Below are positions 9,099-18,600 of a DNA stretch of 38,972 bases, piece after piece. The stretch spans positions 1 through 38,972 of the forward strand of contig SZOV01000020.1 of the NCBI GenBank assembly GCA_030263375.1, read 5' to 3'. The stretch comes from Deltaproteobacteria bacterium PRO3 (lineage in GTDB: Bacteria; UBA10199; DSSB01). Within the stretch, counting starts at the first letter, position 1. Each line of letters begins with the position of its first letter. The position numbers were made by a program, and so were the translations under genes. The notes beneath the pieces are model-generated. The model did no database searches and was not told where the DNA came from. It worked only from the letters and a program-made list of their open reading frames with translations.

Positions 9099-10196
9099 TT
9101 AGGCCGCCAACCTTTCCTCCGCCGGCGAGGCCTGGGTCCACTCGAGATCTCCGCGCCTCATTCGCCAGATGAATCCGTCCAAGACATAGTGCGTCGCCTG
9201 CGGGAGGGCCAAGAGGGGGACGAGGACCGCCAACAGGGAAGCATCTTGAAGCGCGGGCAGGCCTTGGAACCACGGGAACAGCTCCGCCTTGTCCCGCCAT
9301 AAGAGCCCGTGCCACAGGCCTTCTTCCATGTATGCCAAGAGCCAGAGCAGTCCGAAAAATAGCGGCAAGGCCGCCAGGGCGTAGGCCCCGCGCCGACTGG
9401 TCGAGGCCGAGAGACGCCGCTCCCCGCTGCTCCAAACGAGGGCGACGTAGGGAATCCCGTGGGCCACGACGTTGGTCAGGGTGAAGGCGAGATCGCCGTT
9501 CAGCCAGACGATCCCGACATACCAGGACAAGGCGGTGCCGGCCAGCAAGAGCTGTTTGGGCCAGTTCCAGGACCGCGTCTTTCGCCAGGCCAGGATCTCC
9601 TTCACGGCGTAGGCCGCGAGGGCCCCGACATAAAAGGCCGCCGTCGCCCGTTCCACCCAAAGCGGGAGGCCGGGAATAAAATCGCCCGAGATCAGCCAAT
9701 CGAAATTCCGCGGCAGATGAGCGTGCCAGTAGACGATGGGGTAGAGGGTGGCGAGATAGATCGCCGCGGCGTCGATCGCGCGACCGGGGCGCGTGGAGGT
9801 CTCGCGCCGGGCATAGATCCTCAGAAAACCATACTGCTGCCGGATGAAGTGAAAGACGGCCAGGTAGGCCAGGGCCGACCAAAAGAGCTTGTCGTCGCTC
9901 GCGTAGAGCGCGACGCCGGCCACCCAGCACAATAGCGGCGCGAGCCGCAAAAGCGTCGCATGCCGGGCCCGCGCCTCGGGGTCGGCGTAGGTGCGGTAGA
10001 GCGTGGCATAGACGTGGGCGACGTCGATGCCCAAGACCAGGACCAGCCAGCCCCAGAGCGGGATCGGCGGGTCCTGGTCGAAATAGCCGCGCAGGGCGAC
10101 GACCGCCAGGGCCGGCAGGGCCATCGGCGCGAGGATGAAGGCGGCGTCGAAGCCCGGCGAACGGATCCAGGGAGTTGGAGGGGAAGCAGTCTTCAT
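9099..10196 (-). CDS. Polytopic membrane protein with intramembrane histidines, unknown
   Basis: 365 aa, about nine hydrophobic segments. I recognise no family. Histidines recur in or at the edge of hydrophobic segments: H61 (DVAHVYATLYRTY), H116 (FHFIRQQYGFLRIY), H158 and H160 (YWHAHLPRN), H246 (VVAHGIPY) and H336 (ATHYVLDGFIWR). The pattern is that of a membrane metalloenzyme or oxygenase with His ligands rather than a simple transporter, but this is inference. The start is 4 bp after the FAD oxidase stop and its own stop is 5 bp from the AdoMet decarboxylase start, so it is an integral operon member. Confidence 0.7.
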   Translation of the reverse strand: MKTASPPTPWIRSPGFDAAFILAPMALPALAVVALRGYFDQDPPIPLWGWLVLVLGIDVAHVYATLYRTYADPEARARHATLLRLAPLLCWVAGVALYASDDKLFWSALAYLAVFHFIRQQYGFLRIYARRETSTRPGRAIDAAAIYLATLYPIVYWHAHLPRNFDWLISGDFIPGLPLWVERATAAFYVGALAAYAVKEILAWRKTRSWNWPKQLLLAGTALSWYVGIVWLNGDLAFTLTNVVAHGIPYVALVWSSGERRLSASTSRRGAYALAALPLFFGLLWLLAYMEEGLWHGLLWRDKAELFPWFQGLPALQDASLLAVLVPLLALPQATHYVLDGFIWRMRRGDLEWTQASPAEERLAA

Positions 10197-10200
10197 CGCT

Positions 10201-11841
10201 TTACGCCGGCACCTTCTTTCCCAGGGATTTTAGGACCGCGTCGGCCGCCGCGATCCCGCGCTCGTGGGCTTCTTCGAAGAGCGACATCCCGCTCATGTCG
10301 CTGTGCGCGAAGTGCAGGCCCGGTAGGCCGCGCCCGGCGGCCGCGCGCGCAGGCCCCCACAAGAAGCCCGGCTCGGGACGAATCATGCCGTGGCCCCAGA
10401 GCCAGACGTCGAGGTGCTCCGCCTCCTCGCGCAGCTCGGGGTGCGCGCGGCCTAAGTCTTCCAAAATCATTTCCCGCCACTCCGCATAGCTTCGGCCCAG
10501 GGCCGCGCGGCGCGCGGCGACGGGGGCCTCATGGTCCAGGGGCCGATAGTAGGTCAGGACCGTCGGTCCCGGGACGCTCTTCAGCCCTTGGTGCGTGGCC
10601 ACCACGTAGCCCAGACCGGGGCTCTCGTAGAGGACGTTGTCCCAGGCGAGCGGCGCCCCCTTCCCCCGCGGCGGGCGCGGCAGACTCAAGTTGGCGACGA
10701 GCCAGGGGGCATAGTGAAAGGCCGCCAAGGCCTCGGGCCGGGATCTTTGATATTCTTCGACCGTATACGCGGCGGTGAAGCGCGGGGCCGCGTAGATCAC
10801 CTGATCCGCCCTAAGCGCCCGAGTCTCGTCGCCCCGCGCGTCCCAATACTCGACCCGGCGGCCGGAACCCTCGGCGGCGACCTTGTAGACCACGGCGTCG
10901 CAGCGCAGCCGATCGCCGCAGGCCTCGCGCAGGCGCCTCGCCAGCCAGCCATTTCCCTCAGGCCAAGTCAGGACGGTATTGGGCTCGGCGTTCGCCGCCT
11001 GGCCGCGGCGCCCGGCAAAATAGTGGATCCCGGCCCAGGCGGAGACCTGATCCGCGGGCGTCCCGAAGTCGTCGCGGCAGCAGTAATCGACGTACCAACG
11101 CAGCGGCCGAGAGCGAAGCCCCTCGCCTTCCAACCACTGCGCCATGCTTTGGCGATCTAATGCTAGAAACTTCCGATCTCGCGAGCTCAAATCGACGGGA
11201 ATCGCGAAGGCCCAGCGGCCGTCGCCCCCCTTCGCGACGCCGAAGGCGGCCATCTTCTCGTGGAAGCGGGCCATCTCGTCCCGCTCCTCGAAGCTCAGGC
11301 CTTCGCGCGGGACAATGCCGCTTTGCCAGGCCCCTTGGAGGAACAACCGTTCTTCCGGCTCGGCGCACAGATAAAGCTCGTGGTAACGAGGCCGGCCGGC
11401 GGCATCGAAGCCGGAGACCACGCCCAACTCTTGAAATAGCCGCAGGACCGATTCGGACTCGGGATTGGCCAGGGGGACATAGTGGGCGCCCCAGGGGTAG
11501 GCGGAGATCGCATTCTCCCCGCCGCGCGAGTTGCCGCCGCTCGCCTCATCTAATTCCAAAAGGACGAAGTCCTCGAAGCCGGCCTTGCGGAGCCGCCAAG
11601 CGGCGGAGAGCCCCGCGATCCCGCCGCCGACGATAACGCAGGAGGCCTGCTCGACGCGGCTGGGCGCCGGAAATCCGCCCGCGCGCAACCGATGCGCACG
11701 GGCCGCGTCGGCCCCGCAGATCCGCCCGGGAATCTCGCGGCGCGAACCGCCCAGGCGTCCGCAGGCCGCCAGCAGCCCCGCGGCGGCGATGCCGACGCCG
11801 AAGCCCTGCAAAAAGCGCCGTCGGGTCCAGAGCGGCTTCAT
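10201..11841 (-). CDS. Exported FAD-dependent amine oxidase-like lipoprotein
   Basis: 546 aa. The N-terminus carries a twin-arginine signal (TRRRFLQG, residues 6-13) followed by a hydrophobic stretch and lipobox L24-A25-A26-C27, suggesting Tat export of the folded flavoprotein and lipid anchoring. The FAD motif VGGGIAGLSAAWRL (G72-x-G74-x-x-G77) and downstream ELDEASGGNSRGG are typical of the flavin amine oxidase/phytoene desaturase superfamily; the C-terminal GLHFAHSDMSG...GIAAAD is the closing FAD strand. Amine-oxidising activity, perhaps on a polyamine, is inferred from the neighbouring aminopropyltransferase and AdoMet decarboxylase. The start ATG 11841 overlaps the upstream stop in an ATGA; the frame runs further upstream but there it overlaps the neighbour. 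Confidence 0.82.
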   Translation of the reverse strand: MKPLWTRRRFLQGFGVGIAAAGLLAACGRLGGSRREIPGRICGADAARAHRLRAGGFPAPSRVEQASCVIVGGGIAGLSAAWRLRKAGFEDFVLLELDEASGGNSRGGENAISAYPWGAHYVPLANPESESVLRLFQELGVVSGFDAAGRPRYHELYLCAEPEERLFLQGAWQSGIVPREGLSFEERDEMARFHEKMAAFGVAKGGDGRWAFAIPVDLSSRDRKFLALDRQSMAQWLEGEGLRSRPLRWYVDYCCRDDFGTPADQVSAWAGIHYFAGRRGQAANAEPNTVLTWPEGNGWLARRLREACGDRLRCDAVVYKVAAEGSGRRVEYWDARGDETRALRADQVIYAAPRFTAAYTVEEYQRSRPEALAAFHYAPWLVANLSLPRPPRGKGAPLAWDNVLYESPGLGYVVATHQGLKSVPGPTVLTYYRPLDHEAPVAARRAALGRSYAEWREMILEDLGRAHPELREEAEHLDVWLWGHGMIRPEPGFLWGPARAAAGRGLPGLHFAHSDMSGMSLFEEAHERGIAAADAVLKSLGKKVPA

Positions 11842-13346
11842 CCGCCCCCCGGATACCGGGCCCATTCCTCCTCGTAGTACCGGACCAGGGCCTGGTTGTT
11901 GAGTTGGTTGACTTCGGTCTCCACGGGGGCCATGTCGGGCGGAAACTCCGTCAGCCCGGGCAGCATGGACTCGCGCAGGAATTTCAGGTCGGCCGGCAGG
12001 GCCCGCCCCGCCGCGACCCTGGGCTCGTCCCTCCCCGCCAAGATGAAGCCCCACTCGCCGAAGGAAGGCACGTAGACGTGGTACGGCAGGGTCTTCAGGC
12101 CGACGCTGTTCAAGGAACGGTTGACGCACCAAAAGGACTTACGCGCCACCAAGGGCGAGGTGCTCTGCACGACCGCGAGGCCTTCGGGCGCCAAGAGGCG
12201 CTCCAGTTCGCGGTAGAAGGCGGTGGTGTAGAGCTTGCCCAGGGAGAAATTGGTGGGATCGGGGAAGTCGACGACAATGAAGTCGTAGCCCGGCGCCGCC
12301 TGCTTCGCCCAGATGAAGGCGTCGGCATTGACCACGCTCACCTTGGGCGAGCTCAGGGCGCCGCCGTTGAGTTTAGTCAAGAGCGGCTGGGTCTGGAATA
12401 GATGGGTCACCTCGGGGTCGAGATCGACCAGGGTGACCGACTCCACCTCGGGATATTTCAGGATCTCGCGCACGGCCAGGCCGTCGCCGCCGCCAAGCAC
12501 TAAGACTCGCTTGGCCTGGGGGACGGCGCGCAGGCCGACGTGGACCAGGGCCTCGTGGTAGCGGTATTCGTCGCGGGAGCTGAATTGAAGATGCCCGTTC
12601 AGGTAGAGCCGCATCTCGTCGCCTTCGGAGGTCAGCACGATACGCTGGTAATCGGAACTCTTGGAGAAGACGATGCGTTCGGAGAAGGCGGCCGTCTCGG
12701 ACCATTCCTGGATCCGGCCCGAATAGGCGAAGCCCAGCCCGAGCAGGATCAGCACCAAGGTGCCCGCGCCGCGCAGCAGCTTGGGCCAGCCCAATTGGTT
12801 CCGAAACAGGTGCAGGGCCCAGAGGGCCACGAGGACGTTGAAGATCCCGAAGAGCAGCGAGGTCCGGATCAGCCCCAGGCGCGGAATCAGGAGCAAGGGG
12901 AACAAGAGCGAGGCGACCAGGGCCCCGATGTAGTCGAAGGTGAAGACCTTCGAGACGAGGTCCTTGAACTCGAAACGGTCCTTCAGGATGCGCATCAGCA
13001 GCGGGATCTCGAGGCCCACCAAGGTGCCGATCAGGGCCACCATCGAGTACAACAAGGTACGAAAGCCAGTGACGTAATGAAAGCTGGCAAACAGAAGGGC
13101 CGCGGAGAAGCCTCCCACCAGGCCGATGATCAGCTCGACCTGGATGAAGACCGCCACCAAGTTGCCCCGGACGTATTTGGAAAGGTAGCTCCCGATCCCC
13201 ATCGAGAAGAGATAGACGCCGATGACGGTGGAGAACTGCGTCACCGAGTCGCCCAGGAGGTAGCTCGCCAGGGTGCCCGCGACCAGCTCGTAGACCAGGC
13301 CGCAGGTAGCGATCACGAAGACGGAGAGCAGCAGGAGGTAGGACAT
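11838..13346 (-). CDS. Membrane-anchored polyamine aminopropyltransferase (SpeE-like)
   Basis: 502 aa. Residues 1-210 form about six to seven membrane helices. Residues 225-470 are a spermidine-synthase-type domain: GHLQFSSRDEYRYHEALVH (the polyamine-site strand), SAM motif LGGGDGL (284-290), acidic D310, NADAF (D342) and D360-F-P-D363-P, equivalent to the catalytic D-x-x-D-P of aminopropyltransferases. It would transfer the aminopropyl group from decarboxylated SAM to an amine at the cytoplasmic face of the membrane; the acceptor is unknown. Classical SpeE is soluble and about 280-300 aa, so the membrane domain sets this subfamily apart. It starts 4 bp after the DUF350 stop. Confidence 0.88.
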   Translation of the reverse strand: MSYLLLLSVFVIATCGLVYELVAGTLASYLLGDSVTQFSTVIGVYLFSMGIGSYLSKYVRGNLVAVFIQVELIIGLVGGFSAALLFASFHYVTGFRTLLYSMVALIGTLVGLEIPLLMRILKDRFEFKDLVSKVFTFDYIGALVASLLFPLLLIPRLGLIRTSLLFGIFNVLVALWALHLFRNQLGWPKLLRGAGTLVLILLGLGFAYSGRIQEWSETAAFSERIVFSKSSDYQRIVLTSEGDEMRLYLNGHLQFSSRDEYRYHEALVHVGLRAVPQAKRVLVLGGGDGLAVREILKYPEVESVTLVDLDPEVTHLFQTQPLLTKLNGGALSSPKVSVVNADAFIWAKQAAPGYDFIVVDFPDPTNFSLGKLYTTAFYRELERLLAPEGLAVVQSTSPLVARKSFWCVNRSLNSVGLKTLPYHVYVPSFGEWGFILAGRDEPRVAAGRALPADLKFLRESMLPGLTEFPPDMAPVETEVNQLNNQALVRYYEEEWARYPGGG

Positions 13347-13350
13347 GGCC

Positions 13351-13566
13351 TCAGTGCACCGCCATGGCGATGATCAGGCACATCCCCAGCGAGACCGCGC
13401 CGATGACGATGGCCAGCGCGGTGTTGTGCTCCTCGATCAGCTCTTTCCACAAGGAAAAAGGCGCCATGCGATTAAAAACCCAAAAACTCAGCCCGAACAG
13501 CACCATTCCCAGGACCGTAAAAACCGCGGCCCCCACCAAATTTTGCAAAATTCCGTCCCATTGCAT
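13351..13566 (-). CDS. DUF350 membrane protein
   Basis: 71 aa, one DUF350 unit: a hydrophobic helix (about residues 9-30), a short polar loop (LWKELIEEHNTALA) with the family's Glu/Asn residues, then a second helix to the C-terminus. Many DUF350 proteins carry two such units; this is a single unit and may dimerise. DUF350 is recurrently found beside DUF4178 and SpeE-like membrane proteins in envelope-linked operons (general knowledge, not checked here). A strong Shine-Dalgarno (AAGGAGG) lies just upstream, overlapping the end of the 47-residue gene. Confidence 0.82.
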   Translation of the reverse strand: MQWDGILQNLVGAAVFTVLGMVLFGLSFWVFNRMAPFSLWKELIEEHNTALAIVIGAVSLGMCLIIAMAVH

Positions 13567-13577
13567 CGTCGCCTCCT

Positions 13578-13721
13578 TTATTTATGGCTGAAACCGTAGC
13601 CGCCGCCGGAACCCATTTGGTTCAGGGTGCGGAGAAAAAATTTCGACAGGACGAAGTTCGTCCGGTTGACGCCGCCCAAGCCGGCCAGGACGATCGCCCC
13701 GAAGATCAAGTATCTTTTCAT
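13578..13721 (-). CDS. Small 47-residue membrane/exported protein
   Basis: ATG at 13721 to TAA at 13578-13580; 47 residues. It begins MKRYLIFGAIVLAGLGG, a positively charged start plus a short hydrophobic helix, then a polar part ending in a Gly-rich GSGGGYGFSHK tail. It sits exactly in the gap between the larger DUF4178 gene (6 bp after that stop) and DUF350, whose Shine-Dalgarno overlaps its stop codon; this tight packing is the main evidence that it is real. I recognise no family. It may be a single-pass partner of DUF350 or of the DUF4178 proteins. Confidence 0.6.
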   Translation of the reverse strand: MKRYLIFGAIVLAGLGGVNRTNFVLSKFFLRTLNQMGSGGGYGFSHK

Positions 13722-13727
13722 AAGGCC

Positions 13728-14948
13728 CTACTCTTCCGCAAAATCACTTTGCATCCAACGCGTGGTATTAAAACTCCACCGGCGAAATTTCAGCCACAGC
13801 GGATAAAGCCAAAGCAGGAGCCCCGCGCCGACGAAATTCGACCACTGCGATCTTTGCGGGATCAATTCGACCCGAAACTCCCCCGACATCGGCCAGGGCC
13901 CCGAAAAGGGTTGCAGCGTCACCTGGTAGTCCCCGTCGGGCAGGTCGGCGATCGCGCTGACCGCGGTGGCCCCCTCGGCGGCGTTTCGGAATTCTTGGAA
14001 GACCCGATAGGTGTCGATGCCGGTCGGGGTCTTCAACTGGACATCCAAGTTGAGATAGGACCCCGTATAACCCGTCACCTTGGTGCGGAGCAGAAAATCC
14101 AAGCCGCCGGCCCGCACGTGGGCGAGCTTCGGAAACTTCCCCCCGGCGGCCTTCAGGCCGGCCGCGCTCGCCACCTCTACATAAACGGGGTCTTGGCGGC
14201 CGGAGCGATTCGTCCCCAACTGGACCAAGAGGAGCAGCAGGGTCATCACCACCGCGGTCCAGAAATACTTGCGGTACTTCGCGTCGTGGGGCGAGGGCTG
14301 GTTGGGGGCGACACCGATGCGCGCCGGCATCGCTTTGATGCCGAAGGCGGCCTGGACGACCTCGGGCTCGACGTACTCGCCGATGGACCAGACCTCTTCG
14401 CCGGCGTCCCACTCGCGGGAGAGCATCTCGGGCGGGTTGATGAAGTCCTGGACGGAGACGCGGTCGCCCTTCTTCACCCGCCAGTAAAACTCTCCCAGGA
14501 CGTAGAGCACCTGGGCCTCGCCGGTGAGAAAGAGCTGATAGGATTTATCGAGATACTGCGCCGATTTGTCGCGCCGGTGCGGCTTCTGCTTGGTGGAGAT
14601 GACGTAGTTCCAGTGCCCGTCGGCCTCGACCAGCCAGCGGTAGCCGATGTAGGGATTGAAGAGGAGGTATTCGCGCCACTTGTATTGCCCCGTCCCGTCG
14701 GCGCGCTGCATGAAGCCGATCATCTCGTAGGTCTCACCGTGGAACTTGCCGCGGGCGCCGAGCGGGATCAACGGCTGAAGCCGGGTCTTCTCCTGCGACT
14801 GGATCAGGAGCTGGACCTCGGGGTTGGAGACGTCCAGGACGGCACCGCAATGCCCGCAGACGAGGGTGATCGAGAAGCCGGGGGCGCGCCACTGAACGGC
14901 CCCGCCGCATTGCACGCAATTCAGGACTTTCGCCTTCTCACCAGCCAT
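13728..14948 (-). CDS. DUF4178 protein with zinc ribbon and two membrane helices
   Basis: 406 aa. An N-terminal zinc ribbon has two CxxC pairs (C11/C14 and C31/C34). Next comes a DUF4178 beta domain (LGARGKFHGETYEMIGFM, then YKWREYLLFNPYIGYRWLVE), with a second module around residues 140-190. A membrane helix lies at about 225-240, followed by an extracytoplasmic-looking beta domain, and a final helix at about 370-388. DUF4178 has no established biochemical role. The start overlaps the end of the other DUF4178 gene by 11 bp, so the two are translationally coupled paralogues. Confidence 0.82.
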   Translation of the reverse strand: MAGEKAKVLNCVQCGGAVQWRAPGFSITLVCGHCGAVLDVSNPEVQLLIQSQEKTRLQPLIPLGARGKFHGETYEMIGFMQRADGTGQYKWREYLLFNPYIGYRWLVEADGHWNYVISTKQKPHRRDKSAQYLDKSYQLFLTGEAQVLYVLGEFYWRVKKGDRVSVQDFINPPEMLSREWDAGEEVWSIGEYVEPEVVQAAFGIKAMPARIGVAPNQPSPHDAKYRKYFWTAVVMTLLLLLVQLGTNRSGRQDPVYVEVASAAGLKAAGGKFPKLAHVRAGGLDFLLRTKVTGYTGSYLNLDVQLKTPTGIDTYRVFQEFRNAAEGATAVSAIADLPDGDYQVTLQPFSGPWPMSGEFRVELIPQRSQWSNFVGAGLLLWLYPLWLKFRRWSFNTTRWMQSDFAEE

Positions 14949-15570
14949 CCAGCTCCCTCAAATTTTTCATCCTCAGGTCCGGCAGCTCGAGGTACTCGCC
15001 GACGTAGAGCCGCGTCTCGCCCGCGGCGAATTCCAAGGTGGCGAAGCGCCCGTCCGGCCCGCTGAAATCCACGCCGACACTCTTCTCGCCGGGCTTGAGC
15101 AGGAAAGGCAGCTGGCCGGCGATGCCCTCGACGACGGCCTCGCGCCGGTCGTCGACCTGGTAGCGCTTGCTTCCCAGCTCCCACACCGTGCCCACCTGTA
15201 ACTGCTCGAGAGTGGGGATCGGCTTGGGCAAAGGCCCCGGCCTCGAGACCGAGTAAAAACCCTGCGCTTCCGCGAGCCAGGCCTCGCCTTCGTCGCCAAA
15301 GTCCATGAACCACTCGTTCCAGGCCCCTTCGGCCCAGCGGCGCCGGATACGGCCGGTCAGCACGAAGGACTTGCCGCCGTAGCTGCCTTCCGAGCCGATC
15401 TGCAGCGGCGAGTAGTCGTCCTGCAACAGGGCCACCTGCCCCAGGCTCTCGAGGTGGAGGTCCTTGCGCACCAGCATCGAGCCGCAATAGGGGCAGACGG
15501 CGTAGAACAGGGCCTTCGAAGGAAAAGGCACGGCGCCGCCGCAGGAGCTGCATGGGAGTTGAAGGGCCAC
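14938..15570 (-). CDS. DUF4178 protein with N-terminal zinc ribbon
   Basis: 210 aa from GTG 15570, which has CGAGG about 7 nt upstream. CxxC pairs at C7/C10 and C26/C29 form a zinc ribbon, followed by DUF4178 segments (IGSEGSYGGKSFVLTGRIRRR, then NEWFMDFGDEGEAWLAEAQG). It has no membrane helix, unlike its downstream paralogue. First gene of the eight-gene polyamine/DUF operon. The 67-bp gap upstream shows no promoter I can defend, so transcription might also continue from the giant gene upstream. Confidence 0.8.
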   Translation of the reverse strand: MALQLPCSSCGGAVPFPSKALFYAVCPYCGSMLVRKDLHLESLGQVALLQDDYSPLQIGSEGSYGGKSFVLTGRIRRRWAEGAWNEWFMDFGDEGEAWLAEAQGFYSVSRPGPLPKPIPTLEQLQVGTVWELGSKRYQVDDRREAVVEGIAGQLPFLLKPGEKSVGVDFSGPDGRFATLEFAAGETRLYVGEYLELPDLRMKNLRELDGW

Positions 15571-15637
15571 GGTTACCTCGGGATGGGCCTAAGCTACTTC
15601 AACAACCCCGGATTTGAAAACGAATTTGAAGGGTCCG

Positions 15638-18600
15638 TCATTTTTTACCCGCCGCGGCCGATCGCCTTCCGCCCCGCTCCCAAAGGAGCTGGAACTCCCT
15701 CCCCTCGAAGACGGCGCCGGAGACCTTTTGCCGGAAACTTTTACGGGGATAGGCGCGCTCGCGGATCGCCTCCAACATGTCGGCGCGGTTGGACTGCTGG
15801 TTCTCGTCGGCCATCAGCAGCACCGCGTCGTAGCCCTTCGCCTCGGCGACCCGGGAGAACTCGCGCTCGACCGCCCGCAAAAGGTCGCGGTGGTCGATCG
15901 CCCAGGAGGCCCGCGGCTGCAGGCCCAAGATCAGGACTTCCTTCCCGTCCAAGGCCGCCTTTTGCACATAGACCAGGCCCCGGAGGCGCCCGTCGGAGAC
16001 CATCCGTAGCAGCTGAAAGTCCGGCCTAAAGATCGCCCTTTGTCGATCGGTATTGCAATCCTCCGAGACGAAGGCGAAAAATCGGTCCGCTTCCGTCTTG
16101 GAAGGCAGGAACTCCACTTCGACCGGCGCGCCTTCCTCGCGGCGCAGGCGGCCGAGCTCCGCCGCCAACAGCTGGCGTTGCCTGCGAAGCGCGGGGATCT
16201 CCTCGGCCTTTAGGCCCAAGGCACCGAAGGTCTCCGCCACCGAGTCCCGGTAGAACTCCTCCAAGGCCTTCAAGCCCTCGCCCAGGGCCTTCGAGCTTAA
16301 GTCTCGACCCCGCAAGGCGGAAATGCGCGCCGCGAGAGGCGAGCCCTCGAGGCGACGCCAGGCCAGGAAAAGACCGAAGCGGAGGATCAGCTCCCGGACC
16401 GCCGGCAGCTCGCGATGCGGCCACAACTTCGGCAGCAGCCCCTCGGCGGCGGCCGACATCGCGGGGAGGCGCAGCTTCTCCCAGCCTTTCGGGAAGGCCG
16501 CCTTCACCTCCTGGCGCACAGCGCGCAGTTCGGAATGACGCGCCTGAATGAGCGCGTCCAGGTCCTTGCGAAAGGCCTCGAGCTCCGCCGGCTTCTCCAG
16601 CGGGGCCAAGGCCTGGGCAATCTTTCCCTTGTCGACCCGCCCGTGCAGAGAGACCTGCGTCCGAAGCTCGGCGCGAAAGGCCTGGGTCAAGAAGGGAGGC
16701 GGCGGCGCCTTGCCGCGAATCCCCCGGCGAAAATCCTCGAAGCCCAGCCCCTCCCACACCTCCAAGGCGGCGTAGGCCAAGAGCAGCTGCCGCTCATGCC
16801 CCGGTTTCGGGCTCCCGCCCCGGCGAAAGGCGCTCAAATCCGCTCCGGCCTTCGCGAGAAAGGCCTCCGGCTTGGCCGCGCGCAGGTAGGCCTTCCATAA
16901 AATCGGCTCCAAGGGCAGCCCCGCCCCGAGGTAGGTCGCGTAGCGGAAAAAGTCCCGGCCCTCGGCTGACTCGGTGGAGGCCGCCAAGGCCTCCTTGGGG
17001 ATCCGCTTCTCCACGCTTTGCAAAAATCGAATCGGGACCTCCGCAAGGGCGACCTGACTCAAGGCAAGTCTCAGCAGCTCCGCCGCCGGCCTCGCCTCCA
17101 AGGCCTCCGCCATCTCGGAGAGCTGCTTCCAGACCTGATCCCGCACCGCGGCGGCGGGGTCCGAGTGGCGCGCCAGCAGCCGCTCGGCAACCGCCAAGCG
17201 CTGTTCCGGAGGCAGCCCCGCCGCCAAGAGGCCCCAAGCGGCGACGGCGGCCTCGCGCGCCTCGGCGGAGCCGTCGCCCAGCGCCTTCTCCATGGGCGCC
17301 GCGGCGGCCAGGCGTTCGGAGACCGGGCTCGCCATCGCCAGTTTCCAAAGGGTCTGCAGGGCAGTCATGCGCAGGGTCAGGCGACTGTCGTCGAGAAAGC
17401 GGGCCGCCCAAGGCAATAACTCCGCGCGCTCCCGGGCCGAGAAATTCCCGCTCCACTCGCCCAAGATTTCCAAGGCCGGAATTTGGTAGGGGCCCTTGGG
17501 GGCCTCCGCCAGGGTCTGCAGCCTGGCGAGCATGGCGCCGCCGTCGACGACCGGCAGTAGCGGAAAGATCTGGCCGAGGGTCTCGCGGCGCTCCCCGGAC
17601 CCGCCCGCTTCCTCTTCGAAGAGCCGTCGTTCGACGACCCGCGCCACGGCAACTCGCTCCCCCGGCGACAGAAATGACAGGGCCCGCGGCAGGACCGCGA
17701 CGGGGGAAAGCTCCAACTCGGACATCCGCGACTCCAAGGCGAGGACGTGAGCTAGGCGTCGCTCCGGGGGCAAGGCTTCGGTGAAGGCGCCCAGGGCCTG
17801 AAAGGCCTTGGCCGGCAGCCAATCATGATCCGCCTCGGCGACGCGCCGCAAGGCGGGCAGAAGCCCCTCGGCATAGGCCGCGGAGGCTCGCGGGGCGTAG
17901 GCCGCGAGGCTTTCGAGCGCGGCCTCGACGACTCGCTCCTCAGGGTCGGCCAGCTTGCTCTCCAGCTTGCGCAGGATGGGCAAGGCCTCGCCCTCCGGAA
18001 GTTGGGGCAGCAGGTGCCGCATCATGAGGGCAGCGAGCAAGGGCGGCAATTCACCCTTCGCGTCGAGGCGTTTTTCCAGCTTGGCGGCGAGGTAGGAAAT
18101 ATCCTCCGCTCGCAGCCGGGACTCGAATTCACCCCAGCGCTTTAAAATCGTCCAGGCGATGTCGAGACGCGGATGGTCGAGGAGCCTTTCGACTTCGCCG
18201 CGAACGCCGGGGGCTCGCGAGGGGCGGCCCGAGCCGCTGCCGAGGGAATAGGAATGTTGGGGCGAACCTGGCGATCGTCCCGCTGGGCCCGACCGCGCCT
18301 CACCTTGCCAACCCCGTAGGGGCCGTTCCCCCCGTAAAGGGGGACAAGCGCGAACGGCCCCTATAGAGGCGGCAAAGTTGCCGAAATTCGCGTCGGGCGG
18401 ATTCAGGCGGGGCATGTCTTGCGCCTGAACCCGCAACCCCAGCTCCCGCTGAAAGGCCGCGAAGCGCCGCCCCAACAGCCGATGCCCCAGATGCGCCCCC
18501 ACGCCCAAGCTGAGCATGGAGGCCAGCGTGTCGGTGAGCGTCGTCGCCCCGTCGCGGGCGGGACGCAGACCGAGGGCTTCTTCCAAACGGTGGGCGCCCA

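Noticed and set aside
13584-15065. 493-codon plus-strand open frame across the DUF4178 genes
   Set aside because: Antisense to two recognisable zinc-ribbon DUF4178 proteins and to the 47-residue gene; no family features.
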